Source of the DNA: Methylovirgula sp963708155
Lineage (GTDB): Bacteria > Pseudomonadota > Alphaproteobacteria > Rhizobiales > Beijerinckiaceae
Direction of reading: 5' to 3'
DNA length: 64,000 nt
Assembly: GCA_963708155.1 (NCBI GenBank)
Contig: OY970183.1
Location: forward strand, 1,736,001 to 1,800,000
In this document: positions 9,295 through 17,761 of the stretch, piece after piece
How positions within the stretch are numbered: position 1 is the first letter of the stretch
Layout: every line of letters begins with the position of its first letter
Translations under genes and position numbers: made by a program
The notes under the pieces: generated by a model
Told to the model about the DNA's origin: nothing
The model's database searches: none
Seen by the model: the letters and a program-made list of their open reading frames with translations, nothing else

Positions 9295-10147
9295 CGACGA
9301 AGACATTCTTGTAGCGCATGTAGAATCGATAGGCGGAGCGGAAGACGAGAAGCGAGACAATCACGGTCCCCAGATAGAGCCAAGGGTTCGGAATCTTGTC
9401 GAGCAGAACGACATCGCGCGTCAGCTCCACATAATCGCCGACGATATTGGCGCGAAGGAAAATCTTCAGGCTCCCCGGCACGTCGTCGATCGAATAGAAA
9501 ATCGGCGTCGCGAACATGAAGACCGGGACGATCGAGGCCATCAGGTGCATCACGTCGCGGGTGAACGAGCCCAGCGCCATCAGGAACCAGCTTGCCCCGA
9601 GCAGAAAGAGAAAGAACGGCACGAAGACGAAAGGCAGCAGCAGGATCGTCAGCGGCAGTTTGTGGGTGATGATGAGCTCGAAAACCAGCAGGACGCAGAA
9701 GCTGATGCCGGCATAGACGGCGGCGCGGATTGCCGCGGTCCAGGCGAGCGTCTCGCTCGGAAAGATCGACTTCTTGATGAAGTTCACATGTTCGTGCAGC
9801 AGGCCCGGCGCGCGATAGGCCAGTTCGCCGAACAGATTGAAGACGATGAGGCCGACGAAGATATTCAGCGAATAATTGGCCACGCCATGCGCGGCGGTGG
9901 AGGCGCGAATGCCGACCGCATGCGAAAAGATCACGGTATAGACGGACAGCATCAGCAGCGGCCCGAAAATCGCCCAGAGCCAGCCGAGGATGGAGCCGCT
10001 GAATCGCGCCATCAGTTCGCGCCGCACCACGGCGCGGATCAGTTCGCGAAAGTGCCAGGCTCGTTCAAGCGGCGTGAGCAGGCCGAGATTTTCGGCAAAT
10101 TCTCCCGCGATGCCGCTGTCTGGCTTCTTGATGGCAGCGTCTGTCAT
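9284..10147 (-). CDS. kpsM: Polysaccharide ABC exporter permease (KpsM/Wzm, ABC-2 type)
   Basis: 287 residues with six predicted membrane helices and an amphipathic N-terminus ending in R-E-L-M-A-R-F-S-G-S-I-L-G, the hallmark of ABC-2 polysaccharide permeases. With KpsT it would export a finished, lipid-linked polysaccharide across the inner membrane. The outer-membrane and periplasmic partners (KpsD/KpsE or Wza) and Kdo-linker enzymes are absent from this window. First gene of the kpsM-kpsT unit. Confidence 0.85.
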   Translation of the reverse strand: MTDAAIKKPDSGIAGEFAENLGLLTPLERAWHFRELIRAVVRRELMARFSGSILGWLWAIFGPLLMLSVYTVIFSHAVGIRASTAAHGVANYSLNIFVGLIVFNLFGELAYRAPGLLHEHVNFIKKSIFPSETLAWTAAIRAAVYAGISFCVLLVFELIITHKLPLTILLLPFVFVPFFLFLLGASWFLMALGSFTRDVMHLMASIVPVFMFATPIFYSIDDVPGSLKIFLRANIVGDYVELTRDVVLLDKIPNPWLYLGTVIVSLLVFRSAYRFYMRYKNVFVDVI

Positions 10148-10203
10148 GAGATGAGCAAAACCTGTATTTGGACGCGGATGTAGACCAGTTTACGCCAGCC
10201 GCG

Positions 10204-11228
10204 TCAACGCAGCCTATGGTTGCCGGCGGCCGGCCAGGGCGAGCGGTCCGGGGCTGACAGATCGATGAGCGCGGCGATGCGGCGCAGCGGCCGGCAGAAG
10301 CTTTGTGCCGACGCGACCGCGTCTTCCAGCGCCAGCAGGGCCTGCCGCGCCGTCTCGGCGCTTACCTGAGCGAAATGACAGGTCCGGCCGGGCCGCAATT
10401 GTGCCAGCCGGCCAATATCGGCGCGGGCGATATGGCCAAGTTTGGGATAGCCGCCAGTTGGCGGATGATCGGCCATCAGCACCAGCGGCTTTTTGTCTCC
10501 GGAGATCTGAATGGCGCCGAGGGCTACGCCATCGGAGACGATATTATAGCCCCGCTGTGGGCGATCGCCGGGCCGTCCAGCCGGTAGGCCATGCGATCGC
10601 CGGCCGTCACTTTGAAGGGCGCGCTGAAGAAGAGATCGAGCGCCGCCGGGTCGAAATAATCGTCTTGCGGGCCGACAACGACCCGCAACGGCGCATCGAA
10701 ATCGGGCCGCAGCCACGGGGCGACGATCATCGCCTCGTCGGCCGGGGCTTCGGCATCCATTGCCAGCGGTAGACGGTCGCCTTCCCGCAACAGGCCGCCA
10801 TTGAGACCGCCGCGCGTGTAGGTGGCCCGGCTGCCGAGTTCGACGGGCGTGCGCAGACCGCCCGCGACGGCGAGATAGGTGAAAATGCCCGCGACGCCGG
10901 GCCGCGCGGCCAGATGCGCGCCGGCGGCCAGAACCAGCCTCGCCGCGGCGCCAGCGAGCTGGCCGTCGCGGAACCAGGAAAAGCCGCCGCCGCAGAAGGC
11001 GACGCCGATCGGGCCCGGGCCCGCGTTGACGAGTTCGATACCCCCCGGGCCGATTTCGAGCGCCGCGGCATCGGGCGCGTTGCCCAGCGCCAGATTGGCG
11101 GTGCGAAAGGCCGCCCAATCCATCGGCCCGGCCGGTGTCACTCCATAGCGGCGAAAGCCGAACCGGCCGCCGTCCTGGATCGTCGCGCCGGGCCCGGAGG
11201 CCAGCACGCTGAGATGCGAGCCTTCCAT
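10204..11228 (-). CDS. pxpC: 5-oxoprolinase subunit PxpC (biotin-dependent carboxyltransferase family; frameshift)
   Basis: About 341 residues once one base is restored. The first 230 residues (L-A-S-G-P-G-A-T-I-Q-D-G-G-R, G-P-M-D, F-R-T-A-N) are the usual PxpC/KipA start. At about 10552 a G4 run (AGCGGGGCT on the minus strand) appears one G short; with five Gs the protein reads on as G-G-Y-N-I-V-S-D-G and G-G-Y-P-K-L to a normal end at 10204. PxpC works with PxpA and PxpB in ATP-driven opening of 5-oxoproline to glutamate. The start ATG lies one base after the pxpB stop. pxpA is not adjacent. Confidence 0.85.
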
Positions 11229-11229
11229 C

Positions 11230-11946
11230 TCAAGCTTTCTGTTCGATAACGGCCGCGCCTGCGGCAGCCGCCTCACGCAGGCGTGCGAAAGTTGCGCCAT
11301 CGACGGGCGCAAAGCGAATACGGTCGCCAATGTCGAGGGCGACCGGCGGACTGCGCTTTGGATCGAAGAGCAGGGCCGGCGTCGCGCCGAGATTATACCA
11401 GCCGGTGGGCATTGGCTGGTTGGCGATCAAGGCCTGGCCTCCGGCGATCAGCAGCGCGCCTTGCGGAACCGGCGCGCGGGGCTTCGGCCGCCGCGAGATA
11501 TTGAGCTCGGCCGGCAGGCCGCCGAGGAAAACATAACCCGGCGCGAAGCCGAACATATAGACGCGATATTCGGCCCCCGCGTGCAGGGCCGCGACCCGCT
11601 CCGGCGTCAGCCCGAGCGCCGCCGCGACCTCCGCCAGATCCTCGGCGTGGGGCGGTTCATAGCAGGCGGGGATCGACCAATGTTTCGGCACGCCTGCCGC
11701 ACCGGGGCCGGCCGGCAGTTTGCGCAGCTCCGCGATGAGCGCGTCGGTCGCGAGCCGGCGCGGATCGAAATGGATCATCAGGGATCGATAGGTCGGCACG
11801 GTCTCGAGAACGCCGGGGATCGCCGCGGCGGTCAGTGCATGATCGAAGGCGCGCACCTTGTCATTCAGCGCGGGGTCGATCGCCGCGCCGAATTCGACGA
11901 CGAGCGCAGATTCACCGGCGGGCAAAAAGCGGGGTATGGCGGGCAT
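11230..11946 (-). CDS. pxpB: 5-oxoprolinase subunit PxpB (KipI family)
   Basis: 238 residues, intact and of family length. N-terminal A-G-E-S-A-L-V-V-E-F-G and the central Y-M-F-G-F-A-P-G-Y-V-F-L-G-G-L block, followed by P-R-A-P-V-P-Q-G and T-G-W-Y-N-L-G, are the conserved KipI/PxpB motifs (cyclophilin-like domain). It is translated just ahead of pxpC with a one-base gap, so both subunits are made together. PxpA (LamB/YcsF), normally in the same operon, is missing here. Confidence 0.9.
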   Translation of the reverse strand: MPAIPRFLPAGESALVVEFGAAIDPALNDKVRAFDHALTAAAIPGVLETVPTYRSLMIHFDPRRLATDALIAELRKLPAGPGAAGVPKHWSIPACYEPPHAEDLAEVAAALGLTPERVAALHAGAEYRVYMFGFAPGYVFLGGLPAELNISRRPKPRAPVPQGALLIAGGQALIANQPMPTGWYNLGATPALLFDPKRSPPVALDIGDRIRFAPVDGATFARLREAAAAGAAVIEQKA

Positions 11947-11973
11947 GGGCGCCTCCAGCCCGATGCTCTCGCC

Positions 11974-12849
11974 TCAATTGGGCAGCCAATGGGCGAAAAC
12001 CGCGACGAGCAGAAAAATCCCGAGCGCCACGCGATAGATGGCGAAGGGCCACGAGGAGAAGCGCTCGAGGATGCGCAGCAATCCCCAGATGGCGATGAAG
12101 GCCGAGATCGAGGCGACGATAAGCCCAACGGCGAGAATGGACCAGCCGTGTGCATCGAGATGCGCCTTGTGCAGTTCATAGAGTTCCTTGAACCCGGCGG
12201 CTGCAATGGCCGGAATGCCGAGCAGGAAGGAGAAGCGCGCCGCCTCGGTGCGCTCAAGGTCGCGAAACAGCGCCGCGGTAAAGGTCGAGCCGGAGCGCGA
12301 GACGCCGGGAATCAGCGCGCCGCACTGGGCGAATCCGACGATCAACGCGTCCTTGAGAGTGACGTTGTCGAGCGTGCGCTTGTGCCGCGAATAGATTTCC
12401 GCGAGGCCGAGCAGCGCGCCCATGACGATATAGGCGACACCGATGGCGGAGAGGGAACGCAGCGGCGAATTGCAGGTATTGAGCAGCTTCGAGAGCAATG
12501 TGCCGGCGACGAGGATCGGCAGCGTCGCGATGAGAATCCAGACGCAGAAGCGCAGCGACCAGTCGTTGAAATCGCGCCGCTTGATGGCAGAGATGGCGCC
12601 GCCCGTCAGCCCTTCCACGTCGGCCCAGAAATAGCTCACGACGGCGGCAAGCGCGGCGAGCTGCATGGCGGCGGAGAAGGCCGAGCCGGGGTCGCGCCAG
12701 CCGAGCAGAGCCGGGACGATGCGCATATGCGCCGTCGAGGAGACGGGCAGAAGCTCGGTAATGCCCTGCACGACGCCGAGAAAGGCGACCTTGGCATAGC
12801 CCAGCGCGGCAAATCCGGTATCGAGCCCCTCGGTGCAAGCGCCAGCCAT
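11974..12849 (-). CDS. uppP: Undecaprenyl-diphosphatase UppP (BacA)
   Basis: Integral membrane enzyme of 291 residues that dephosphorylates undecaprenyl diphosphate to recycle the carrier lipid for peptidoglycan and surface glycans. Both catalytic blocks are present: G-V-V-Q-G-I-T-E-L-L-P-V-S-S-T-A-H (about 27-43) and G-V-S-R-S-G-S-T (about 182-189). Around eight membrane helices. ATG 12849 is preferred; the frame is open to a TTG at 12915 that would add 22 polar residues. Twenty-seven bases separate its stop from the pxpB start, so it may share transcription with pxpBC. The gap 12850-13018 shows nothing. Confidence 0.9.
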   Translation of the reverse strand: MAGACTEGLDTGFAALGYAKVAFLGVVQGITELLPVSSTAHMRIVPALLGWRDPGSAFSAAMQLAALAAVVSYFWADVEGLTGGAISAIKRRDFNDWSLRFCVWILIATLPILVAGTLLSKLLNTCNSPLRSLSAIGVAYIVMGALLGLAEIYSRHKRTLDNVTLKDALIVGFAQCGALIPGVSRSGSTFTAALFRDLERTEAARFSFLLGIPAIAAAGFKELYELHKAHLDAHGWSILAVGLIVASISAFIAIWGLLRILERFSSWPFAIYRVALGIFLLVAVFAHWLPN

Positions 12850-13018
12850 GTCGATGAAGTCCCGCCCGTTTTCGAATTGTACTTTGCACGTGCCGCAAAA
12901 GTCTGCCCAAGACAAGTGGCGGCGTAAATGGGGCGGGGTTATGAGGGGCGAGAACGCCCCATCAAATGTCGTGTTCGACGCGAGGCTGCGTCTTAGGCCG
13001 CCAAACAGGCGCGGGGCA

Positions 13019-13897
13019 TCAATCGGGGATGTAAAGCTGTTCGAGATCGGCGATCAATCCAGGTCCGGTCGGCTGCCATCCCAGCTTTTTTCGCGTCTTT
13101 TCGCTTGAGGCGGGCATATCGTGCGCCACAAACATGGCGAGCCAGCCAAAATGGGCCTGCGCCTCGTCCGGCGCGACGGATTTGACCGGAATTTGCAGGC
13201 GCCGGCCTAGCGTGTCCGCAATATCCTTATGCGAAACCCCTTCTTCCGCGACCGCGTGATAGATCGCGCCCGGCTCCGCCTTTTCGAGCGCCAGCCTGTA
13301 GAGGCGAGCCACGTCGAGCACATGCGCCGCGGGCCAGCGGTTATGGCCGTCGCCGATATAGGCAAACACGCCCCTTTCGCGCGCGATGGCGATGGCATAA
13401 GTGACGAGGCCCTGCTTGACCGTGTCATGGACTTGCGGGAGCCGCATGACTGACGCATTGAGTCCATCCGCCGTGAGCGCCAATGCCGTCGCTTCCGACA
13501 CGCGCGGGAAATCGCGCGCCGGCTTGTCATCTTCGGTCGCGATGCGGTCCGGCGCCAGGAGGCCGACGCCGGACGTGACTAAAAGCGGGCGGTCCGAACC
13601 TTCGAGCGCCGCGCCGAGGGCTTCGATGGCGCGACGGTCGATCTCGCAGCTTTCCGCGAAGTTCGAGAAGTCATGGACAAAGGCCAGATGGATCACGCCA
13701 TCCGCCGCGGCCGCGCCGCTTCGCAGGCTGTCCAAATCCTTCAGATCGCCGTGATGCACATCGGCGCCGGCGGCGGCCAGAGCCTTCGCGCCGGCCTCCG
13801 AGCGCGTGAGGCCGAGCACGGTATGGCCGGCGCCAATCAATTCCTTGACGAGGGCAGAGCCGATGAAGCCGGTCGCGCCCGTTACAAAAACACGCAT
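13019..13897 (-). CDS. SDR / NAD-dependent epimerase-dehydratase family protein
   Basis: 292 residues. Extended short-chain dehydrogenase with the nucleotide-binding G-A-T-G-F-I-G at residues 7-13 and an atypical substrate side. No clear Y-x3-K is seen; the usual tyrosine-lysine pair of classical SDRs appears to be lost, as in the related NmrA-like and 'SDR family oxidoreductase' proteins. It is divergent from the XRE regulator at 13991, a pairing that suggests the regulator controls it. Substrate unknown. Confidence 0.8.
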   Translation of the reverse strand: MRVFVTGATGFIGSALVKELIGAGHTVLGLTRSEAGAKALAAAGADVHHGDLKDLDSLRSGAAAADGVIHLAFVHDFSNFAESCEIDRRAIEALGAALEGSDRPLLVTSGVGLLAPDRIATEDDKPARDFPRVSEATALALTADGLNASVMRLPQVHDTVKQGLVTYAIAIARERGVFAYIGDGHNRWPAAHVLDVARLYRLALEKAEPGAIYHAVAEEGVSHKDIADTLGRRLQIPVKSVAPDEAQAHFGWLAMFVAHDMPASSEKTRKKLGWQPTGPGLIADLEQLYIPD

Positions 13898-13964
13898 GAA
13901 GCTAGTCTCCGGGTTGAGATGCGAAGACTATTGGCGCATGATGTATCCTGGTAAATAAGTGAGT

Positions 13965-13978
13965 TTATACAGGTATAA
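13965..13978. promoter_or_regulatory. Candidate operator palindrome between SDR gene and XRE regulator
   Basis: TTATAC-AG-GTATAA is a perfect six-base inverted repeat with a two-base spacer, in an unusually A+T-rich 93-base divergent intergenic region. It lies 12 bases before the regulator's ATG, and the right arm overlaps a TATAAT-like sequence (13975-13980). A site for the XRE protein itself is the natural reading; the binding protein is inferred. Confidence 0.4.
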
Positions 13979-13990
13979 TACTTAACAGCC

Positions 13991-14860
13991 ATGGACACGC
14001 AGCCCACCAGCAAGAATTTGCTCGGAACCTATCTGAAAGATCGCCGCACCAGGCTTGATCCGGCTGCGTTCGGTCTGTCGGGGACGCGCCGGCGCACGCC
14101 CGGCCTGCGCCGGGAAGAAGTCGCCCAGCGCGCCAATATCAGCCCGACCTGGTACACATGGCTGGAGCAGGGGCGGGGTGGCGCGGCGTCGCCCGATGTG
14201 CTCGACCGGATCGCGCGCGCGCTGATGTTGACGGATGTCGAGCGCGAGCATCTCTTCCTGCTCGGCCTCGGCCGCCCGCCCGAGGTCCGCTACAAGGCGG
14301 CCGAAGGGGTCACGCCGCGCCTGCAGCGCGTGCTCGACGCGCTGGAATTCAGCCCGGCCTTCATCAAGACGCCGATCTGGGATGTCGTCGCCTGGAATTG
14401 CGCCGCGGCGGCTGTGCTGACCGATTACGGCACGCTCGATGTCGGGAAGCGGAATATCCTGCGGCTGATCTTCTGCGAGCCGTATATCCGCGCCCGGCAA
14501 ACGGATTGGGACAACGTCGCCCGTTTCGTCGTCGCCGCCTTCCGAACCGATGTCGCCCGCGCCGGAGCGGCGGATTACGTGAAGAGCTTCGTCGACGATC
14601 TATGCCGGGAAAGTCCTGAATTCGCTGCGATCTGGAGCACCAATGATGTGCGCAGCTATGGCGAGGGCACCAAACATATGCGCCATCCCGTCGCCGGGAT
14701 GATCGAGATGGAATATTCGACTTTCGCCATCGATGGCCGGCCCGATCTCGGCATGGTGGTCTATAATCCGGTGACGCTGGCGGACATGGACAAGGTCAGG
14801 TCGCTGATCGAATCGCAATCTCGACAAAGCCCGCCGCCTCGTGTAGAAGCCGCGCCTTAA
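13991..14860 (+). CDS. XRE-family transcriptional regulator with MmyB-like C-terminal domain
   Basis: 289 residues. The N-terminal helix-turn-helix contains the diagnostic R-R-R-T-P-G-L-R-R-E-E-V-A-Q-R-A, I-S-P-T-W-Y-T-W-L-E-Q-G-R and S-P-D-V-L-D-R-I-A-R-A-L (residues 33-80). The C-terminal MmyB-like PAS-type domain (about 105-275) binds small molecules in relatives. Such regulators usually act on an adjacent divergent oxidoreductase gene, as here. Sequence intact. Confidence 0.85.
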   Translation: MDTQPTSKNLLGTYLKDRRTRLDPAAFGLSGTRRRTPGLRREEVAQRANISPTWYTWLEQGRGGAASPDVLDRIARALMLTDVEREHLFLLGLGRPPEVRYKAAEGVTPRLQRVLDALEFSPAFIKTPIWDVVAWNCAAAAVLTDYGTLDVGKRNILRLIFCEPYIRARQTDWDNVARFVVAAFRTDVARAGAADYVKSFVDDLCRESPEFAAIWSTNDVRSYGEGTKHMRHPVAGMIEMEYSTFAIDGRPDLGMVVYNPVTLADMDKVRSLIESQSRQSPPPRVEAAP

Positions 14861-14933
14861 CTCAAAACAGCGTTCCGAAACGCCCGCCTGGCGGCTACGG
14901 CCGAATCCAGGTGAAACGGAAGGACTTACTCCA

Positions 14934-15416
14934 ATGGCTAATATTATCGAGCAGCTCGAAGCCGCTCAGGTCGCCAAGCTTGCCGCCGTCCGCGCGGTCC
15001 CGGAATTCCAGCCGGGCGACACGGTCATCGTCAACGTCAAGGTCAAGGAAGGCGAGCGCACCCGCGTTCAGGCCTATGAGGGCGTCTGCATCGCCCGCAC
15101 CGGCGGCGGCCTCAACGAGAGCTTCACCGTCCGCAAGATTTCCTATGGCGAGGGCGTCGAGCGCGTCTTCCCCGATCTATTCGCCGAAGATCAATTCGAT
15201 CAAGGTCGTGCGCCGCGGCAAGGTGCGCCGCGCCAAGCTCTATTATCTGCGCGACCGCCGCGGCAAGTCGGCCCGCATCGCCGAGAAGATGGAGACGCCG
15301 GAGGCGAAGGCCGCGCGCGAGGCGGCCAAGGCCCAGGCGCCGAGCGGAAAAAGGAAGCGCCGGTGAAGAAGGCGACCGGCGCCATCCGCGCGCCCAAGGG
15401 CGGCGGCAAGAAATAA
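14934..15416 (+). CDS. rplS: 50S ribosomal protein L19 (two compensating frameshifts)
   Basis: 160 residues at full length. The N-terminus (M-A-N-I-I-E-Q-L-E) and F-x-P-G-D-T-V-x-V, followed by R-V-Q-A-Y-E-G-V, are typical. At about 15170-15175 a run of four Cs (TTCCCCGAT) seems one C too long: dropping it gives V-F-P-I-Y-S-P, then V-V-R-R-G-K-V-R-R-A-K-L-Y-Y-L-R in the shifted frame. At about 15340 (GCGCCGAG) one G seems missing; adding it returns to the first frame and a lysine-rich tail ending G-G-K-K. Because the two shifts cancel, an automatic call would give an open frame of the right length but with a nonsense middle. GGAAGGA lies upstream as Shine-Dalgarno. Confidence 0.92.
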   Translation: MANIIEQLEAAQVAKLAAVRAVPEFQPGDTVIVNVKVKEGERTRVQAYEGVCIARTGGGLNESFTVRKISYGEGVERVFPDLFAEDQFDQGRAPRQGAPRQALLSARPPRQVGPHRREDGDAGGEGRARGGQGPGAERKKEAPVKKATGAIRAPKGGGKK

Positions 15417-15440
15417 ATTCCGCGGCCCGGCGCGCAAGGC

Positions 15441-15841
15441 TCAGGTCAGCGGCGCGTTCAGGATCCAGCGATGGCCGAACGGATCGCGGAAGGTCGCGAG
15501 CCGCGTGCCCCAGAAGTTTGGTCGGGTTTGTCTCGGCCTTGCCGCCGAGCCCGATCGCGCGCTTGAAAATGTCGTCGACTTCATGCAGCGGTCGCGAATT
15601 CGAGACTGACCGAGGTGGTCACGGTTCGCCGGGCACCGGCACGCGCGTATGGCCGAATTCCGGAAAGGCGTCCGCGAGCATCATCGAGCCGCCGTTGATC
15701 GAGAGCTCGCAATGCATGATGCGCAGGCCGTCGAGCGCCGGCATCAGCGCTTTCTGCTGCGCGCCGAAGACGGTCGTATAGATAGGCGATCGCCGCCATG
15801 GCGGGCGAAACGGTCAGATAGGGCGCGACTGGCGGGCGCAT
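15441..15841 (-). CDS. VOC family protein (PhnB/glyoxalase-like), multiply frameshifted
   Basis: Minus-strand pieces in three frames join into one PhnB-type VOC protein of about 134 residues: V-A-P-Y-L-T-V-S at the start, V-F-G-A-Q-Q and R-I-M-H-C-E-L-S-I-N-G-G-S in a second frame, V-T-T-S-V-S-L-E-F back in the first, V-D-D-I-F-K-R-A in another, and F-W-G-T-R-L-A-T-F-R-D-P-F-G-H-R-W at the end. Order and spacing match the family from end to end. At least four one-base shifts (near 15790, 15625, 15600 and 15515) are needed. The neighbours rplS and leuC show the same damage, so consensus errors are likelier than decay. Substrate unknown. Confidence 0.6.
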
Positions 15842-16012
15842 TCGGCTCTCCGACTCTCCGGGCGGTTTCGGCCGGATGCCTCCTGGGAGGCGATGACTTT
15901 CCCATAACTGTCCTATATCCGAGTTGCGAGTAATAAACCTGCTCCAGTTTCCGTCAGATCGGCGGTGGCGGCAAGCGGCACGGGGCCGCAACTTATGAAG
16001 AGTGCTTGAGAG

Positions 16013-17421
16013 ATGGCCGAGCCCCGCACGCTCTACGACAAGATCTTGGGACGACCATCTGGTCGATCGCCAGCACGACGGCACGTGCCTCCTCTATATC
16101 GACCGCCATCTCGTCCATGAGGTGACGACCCCGCAGGCCTTCGAAGGGCTGCGGCTGGCGCACGCAAGGTGCGCGCGCCGCAGAAGACGCTCGCCGTCGT
16201 CGATCACAATGTGCCGACCACCGACCGCTCGAAGGGCAATCGACGATCCCGAGAGCCGCATGCAGGTCGAGACGCTCGCCGCCAATGCCAAGGATTTCGG
16301 CATCGAATATTTCGACGAGCACGACATCCGCCAGGGCATCGTCCATATCATCGGTCCCGAGCAGGGCTTCACCCTGCCGGGCACGACCATCGTCTGCGGC
16401 GACAGCCATACCTCGACGCATGGCGCTTTCGGCGCGCTGGCGCATGGCATCGGCACGTCGGAAGTCGAGCATGTGCTCGCGACGCAGACGCTGATCCAGT
16501 CGAAAGCGAAGAACATGCGCGTGCTCGTCGACGGCACGCTGCGGCGAAGGCGTCACCGCCAAGGACATCATCCTCGCCATCATCGGCGAGATCGGCACCG
16601 CCGGCGGCACCGGCCATGTCATCGAATATGCCGGCGAAGCGATCCGCGCTCTTTCGATGGAAGGCCGGATGACCGTCTGCAACATGACGATCGAGGGCGG
16701 CGCCCGCGCCGGCCTCATCGCGCCCGACGAGAAGACCTTCGCCTTCATCAAGGGCCGCCCGAGCGCGCCGAAGGGCGCCGCTTGGGATGCGGCGCGCCGG
16801 CTATTGGCACACGCTGCAGTCCGACGAAGGCGCGCATTTCGACAAGGAGGTTCGGCTCGACGCCGCCAATCTGCCGCCGATCGTCACCTGGGGCACGAGC
16901 CCCGAGGAGGTCACCACGATCACCGGCCGGGTGCCGACGGTCGAGGAGGCGCCAGCGAGGCCAAGCGCGCCTCGATCCGCCGCGCGCTCGACTATATGGG
17001 GCTGCAGGGCGGCGAGAAGATCACCGACGTCGCGATCGACCGCGTGTTCATCGGCTCCTGCACCAATGGCCGCATCGAGGATTTGCGCGCCGCCGCCAAG
17101 ATCGTCGAAGGCAAAAAGGTCGCGGACCGCGTCAATGCCATGGTCGTGCCGGGCTCCGGTCTCGTCAAAGCGCAGGCCGAGGCCGAAGGTCTCGACAAGA
17201 TTTTCCTGGCGGCGGGATTCGAATGGCGCGAGCCCGGTTGCTCGATGTGCCTCGCCATGAACCCCGACCGGCTCGCGCCGGGCGAGCGCTGCGCCTCGAC
17301 CTCGAACCGCAATTTCGAGGGCCGCCAGGGCTTCAAGGGGCGCACCCATCTCGTCTCGCCGGCGATGGCGGCGGCGGCGGCGATCGCCGGCCATTTCGTC
17401 GACGTGCGGGACTGGCATTAA
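16013..17421 (+). CDS. leuC: 3-isopropylmalate dehydratase large subunit (about six frameshifts)
   Basis: [4Fe-4S] hydro-lyase of leucine biosynthesis (2- to 3-isopropylmalate), about 469 residues when joined. Consecutive pieces in different frames give the complete protein: D-H-L-V-D and C-L-L-Y-I-D-R-H-L-V-H-E-V, V-V-D-H-N-V-P-T-T-D-R, G-I-V-H-I-I-G-P-E-Q-G, V-C-G-D-S-H-T-S-T-H-G-A-F-G-A-L, then V-F-I-G-S-C-T-N-G-R-I-E-D-L and G-C-S-M-C-L-A-M-N-P-D. The cluster cysteines are in S-C-T-N and C-S-M-C. Shifts fall near 16048, 16165, 16235, 16540, 16795 and 16955. Nothing is missing over the length, so errors of the consensus are likely. Follows rplS, as often in rhizobia. Confidence 0.88.
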
Positions 17422-17430
17422 CAAAATGCT

Positions 17431-17453
17431 GCGGCCCGCTGCTTGCGGGCCGC
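17431..17453. terminator. Strong hairpin after leuC, without T-run
   Basis: GCGGCCCGC and GCGGGCCGC form a perfect nine-base stem around a five-base loop, ten bases after the leuC stop. No run of T follows on either strand, so it is either a weak intrinsic terminator or an mRNA 3'-end stabiliser before the tRNA gene. Confidence 0.5.
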
Positions 17454-17501
17454 ACGGCAATCTTATAATTCAGCGCCACTGTCCGCTTTCGAGCGGCGAA
17501 G

Positions 17502-17588
17502 GCGGGCGTGGCGGAACTGGTAGACGCGCCAAACTCAAAATCTGGTTCTGGTAACAGAGTGTCGGTTCGATTCCGACCGCCCGCACCA
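17502..17588 (+). tRNA. tRNA-Leu (anticodon CAA)
   Basis: The 87-base sequence folds as a class II tRNA. The acceptor stem GCGGGCG pairs with CGCCCGC and is followed by encoded ACCA. The D arm (TGGCGGAACTGGTAGACGC), a long variable arm (TCTG-GTAA-CAGA) and a T arm (GTCGG-TTCGATT-CCGAC) are clear. The anticodon loop CTCAAAA gives CAA, reading UUG. The anticodon stem CCAAA/TCTGG contains one A-C mismatch where relatives have a pair, which could be a base error. Confidence 0.95.
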
Positions 17589-17761
17589 CACATCGATCCG
17601 CGGCAAACCAAGTGCGATGATTTAATTAATAGAAAATCATCCACTTACCTGAAATCGTCGCCCAATTCGTCGAAATTCCCGCGTCGGTATCCCGCGAAGC
17701 GCTGGCTTGAGGTACAAGACGGAACGCGATTTGCCGTAGTCGCGCATCAAGGGAGTGATTT

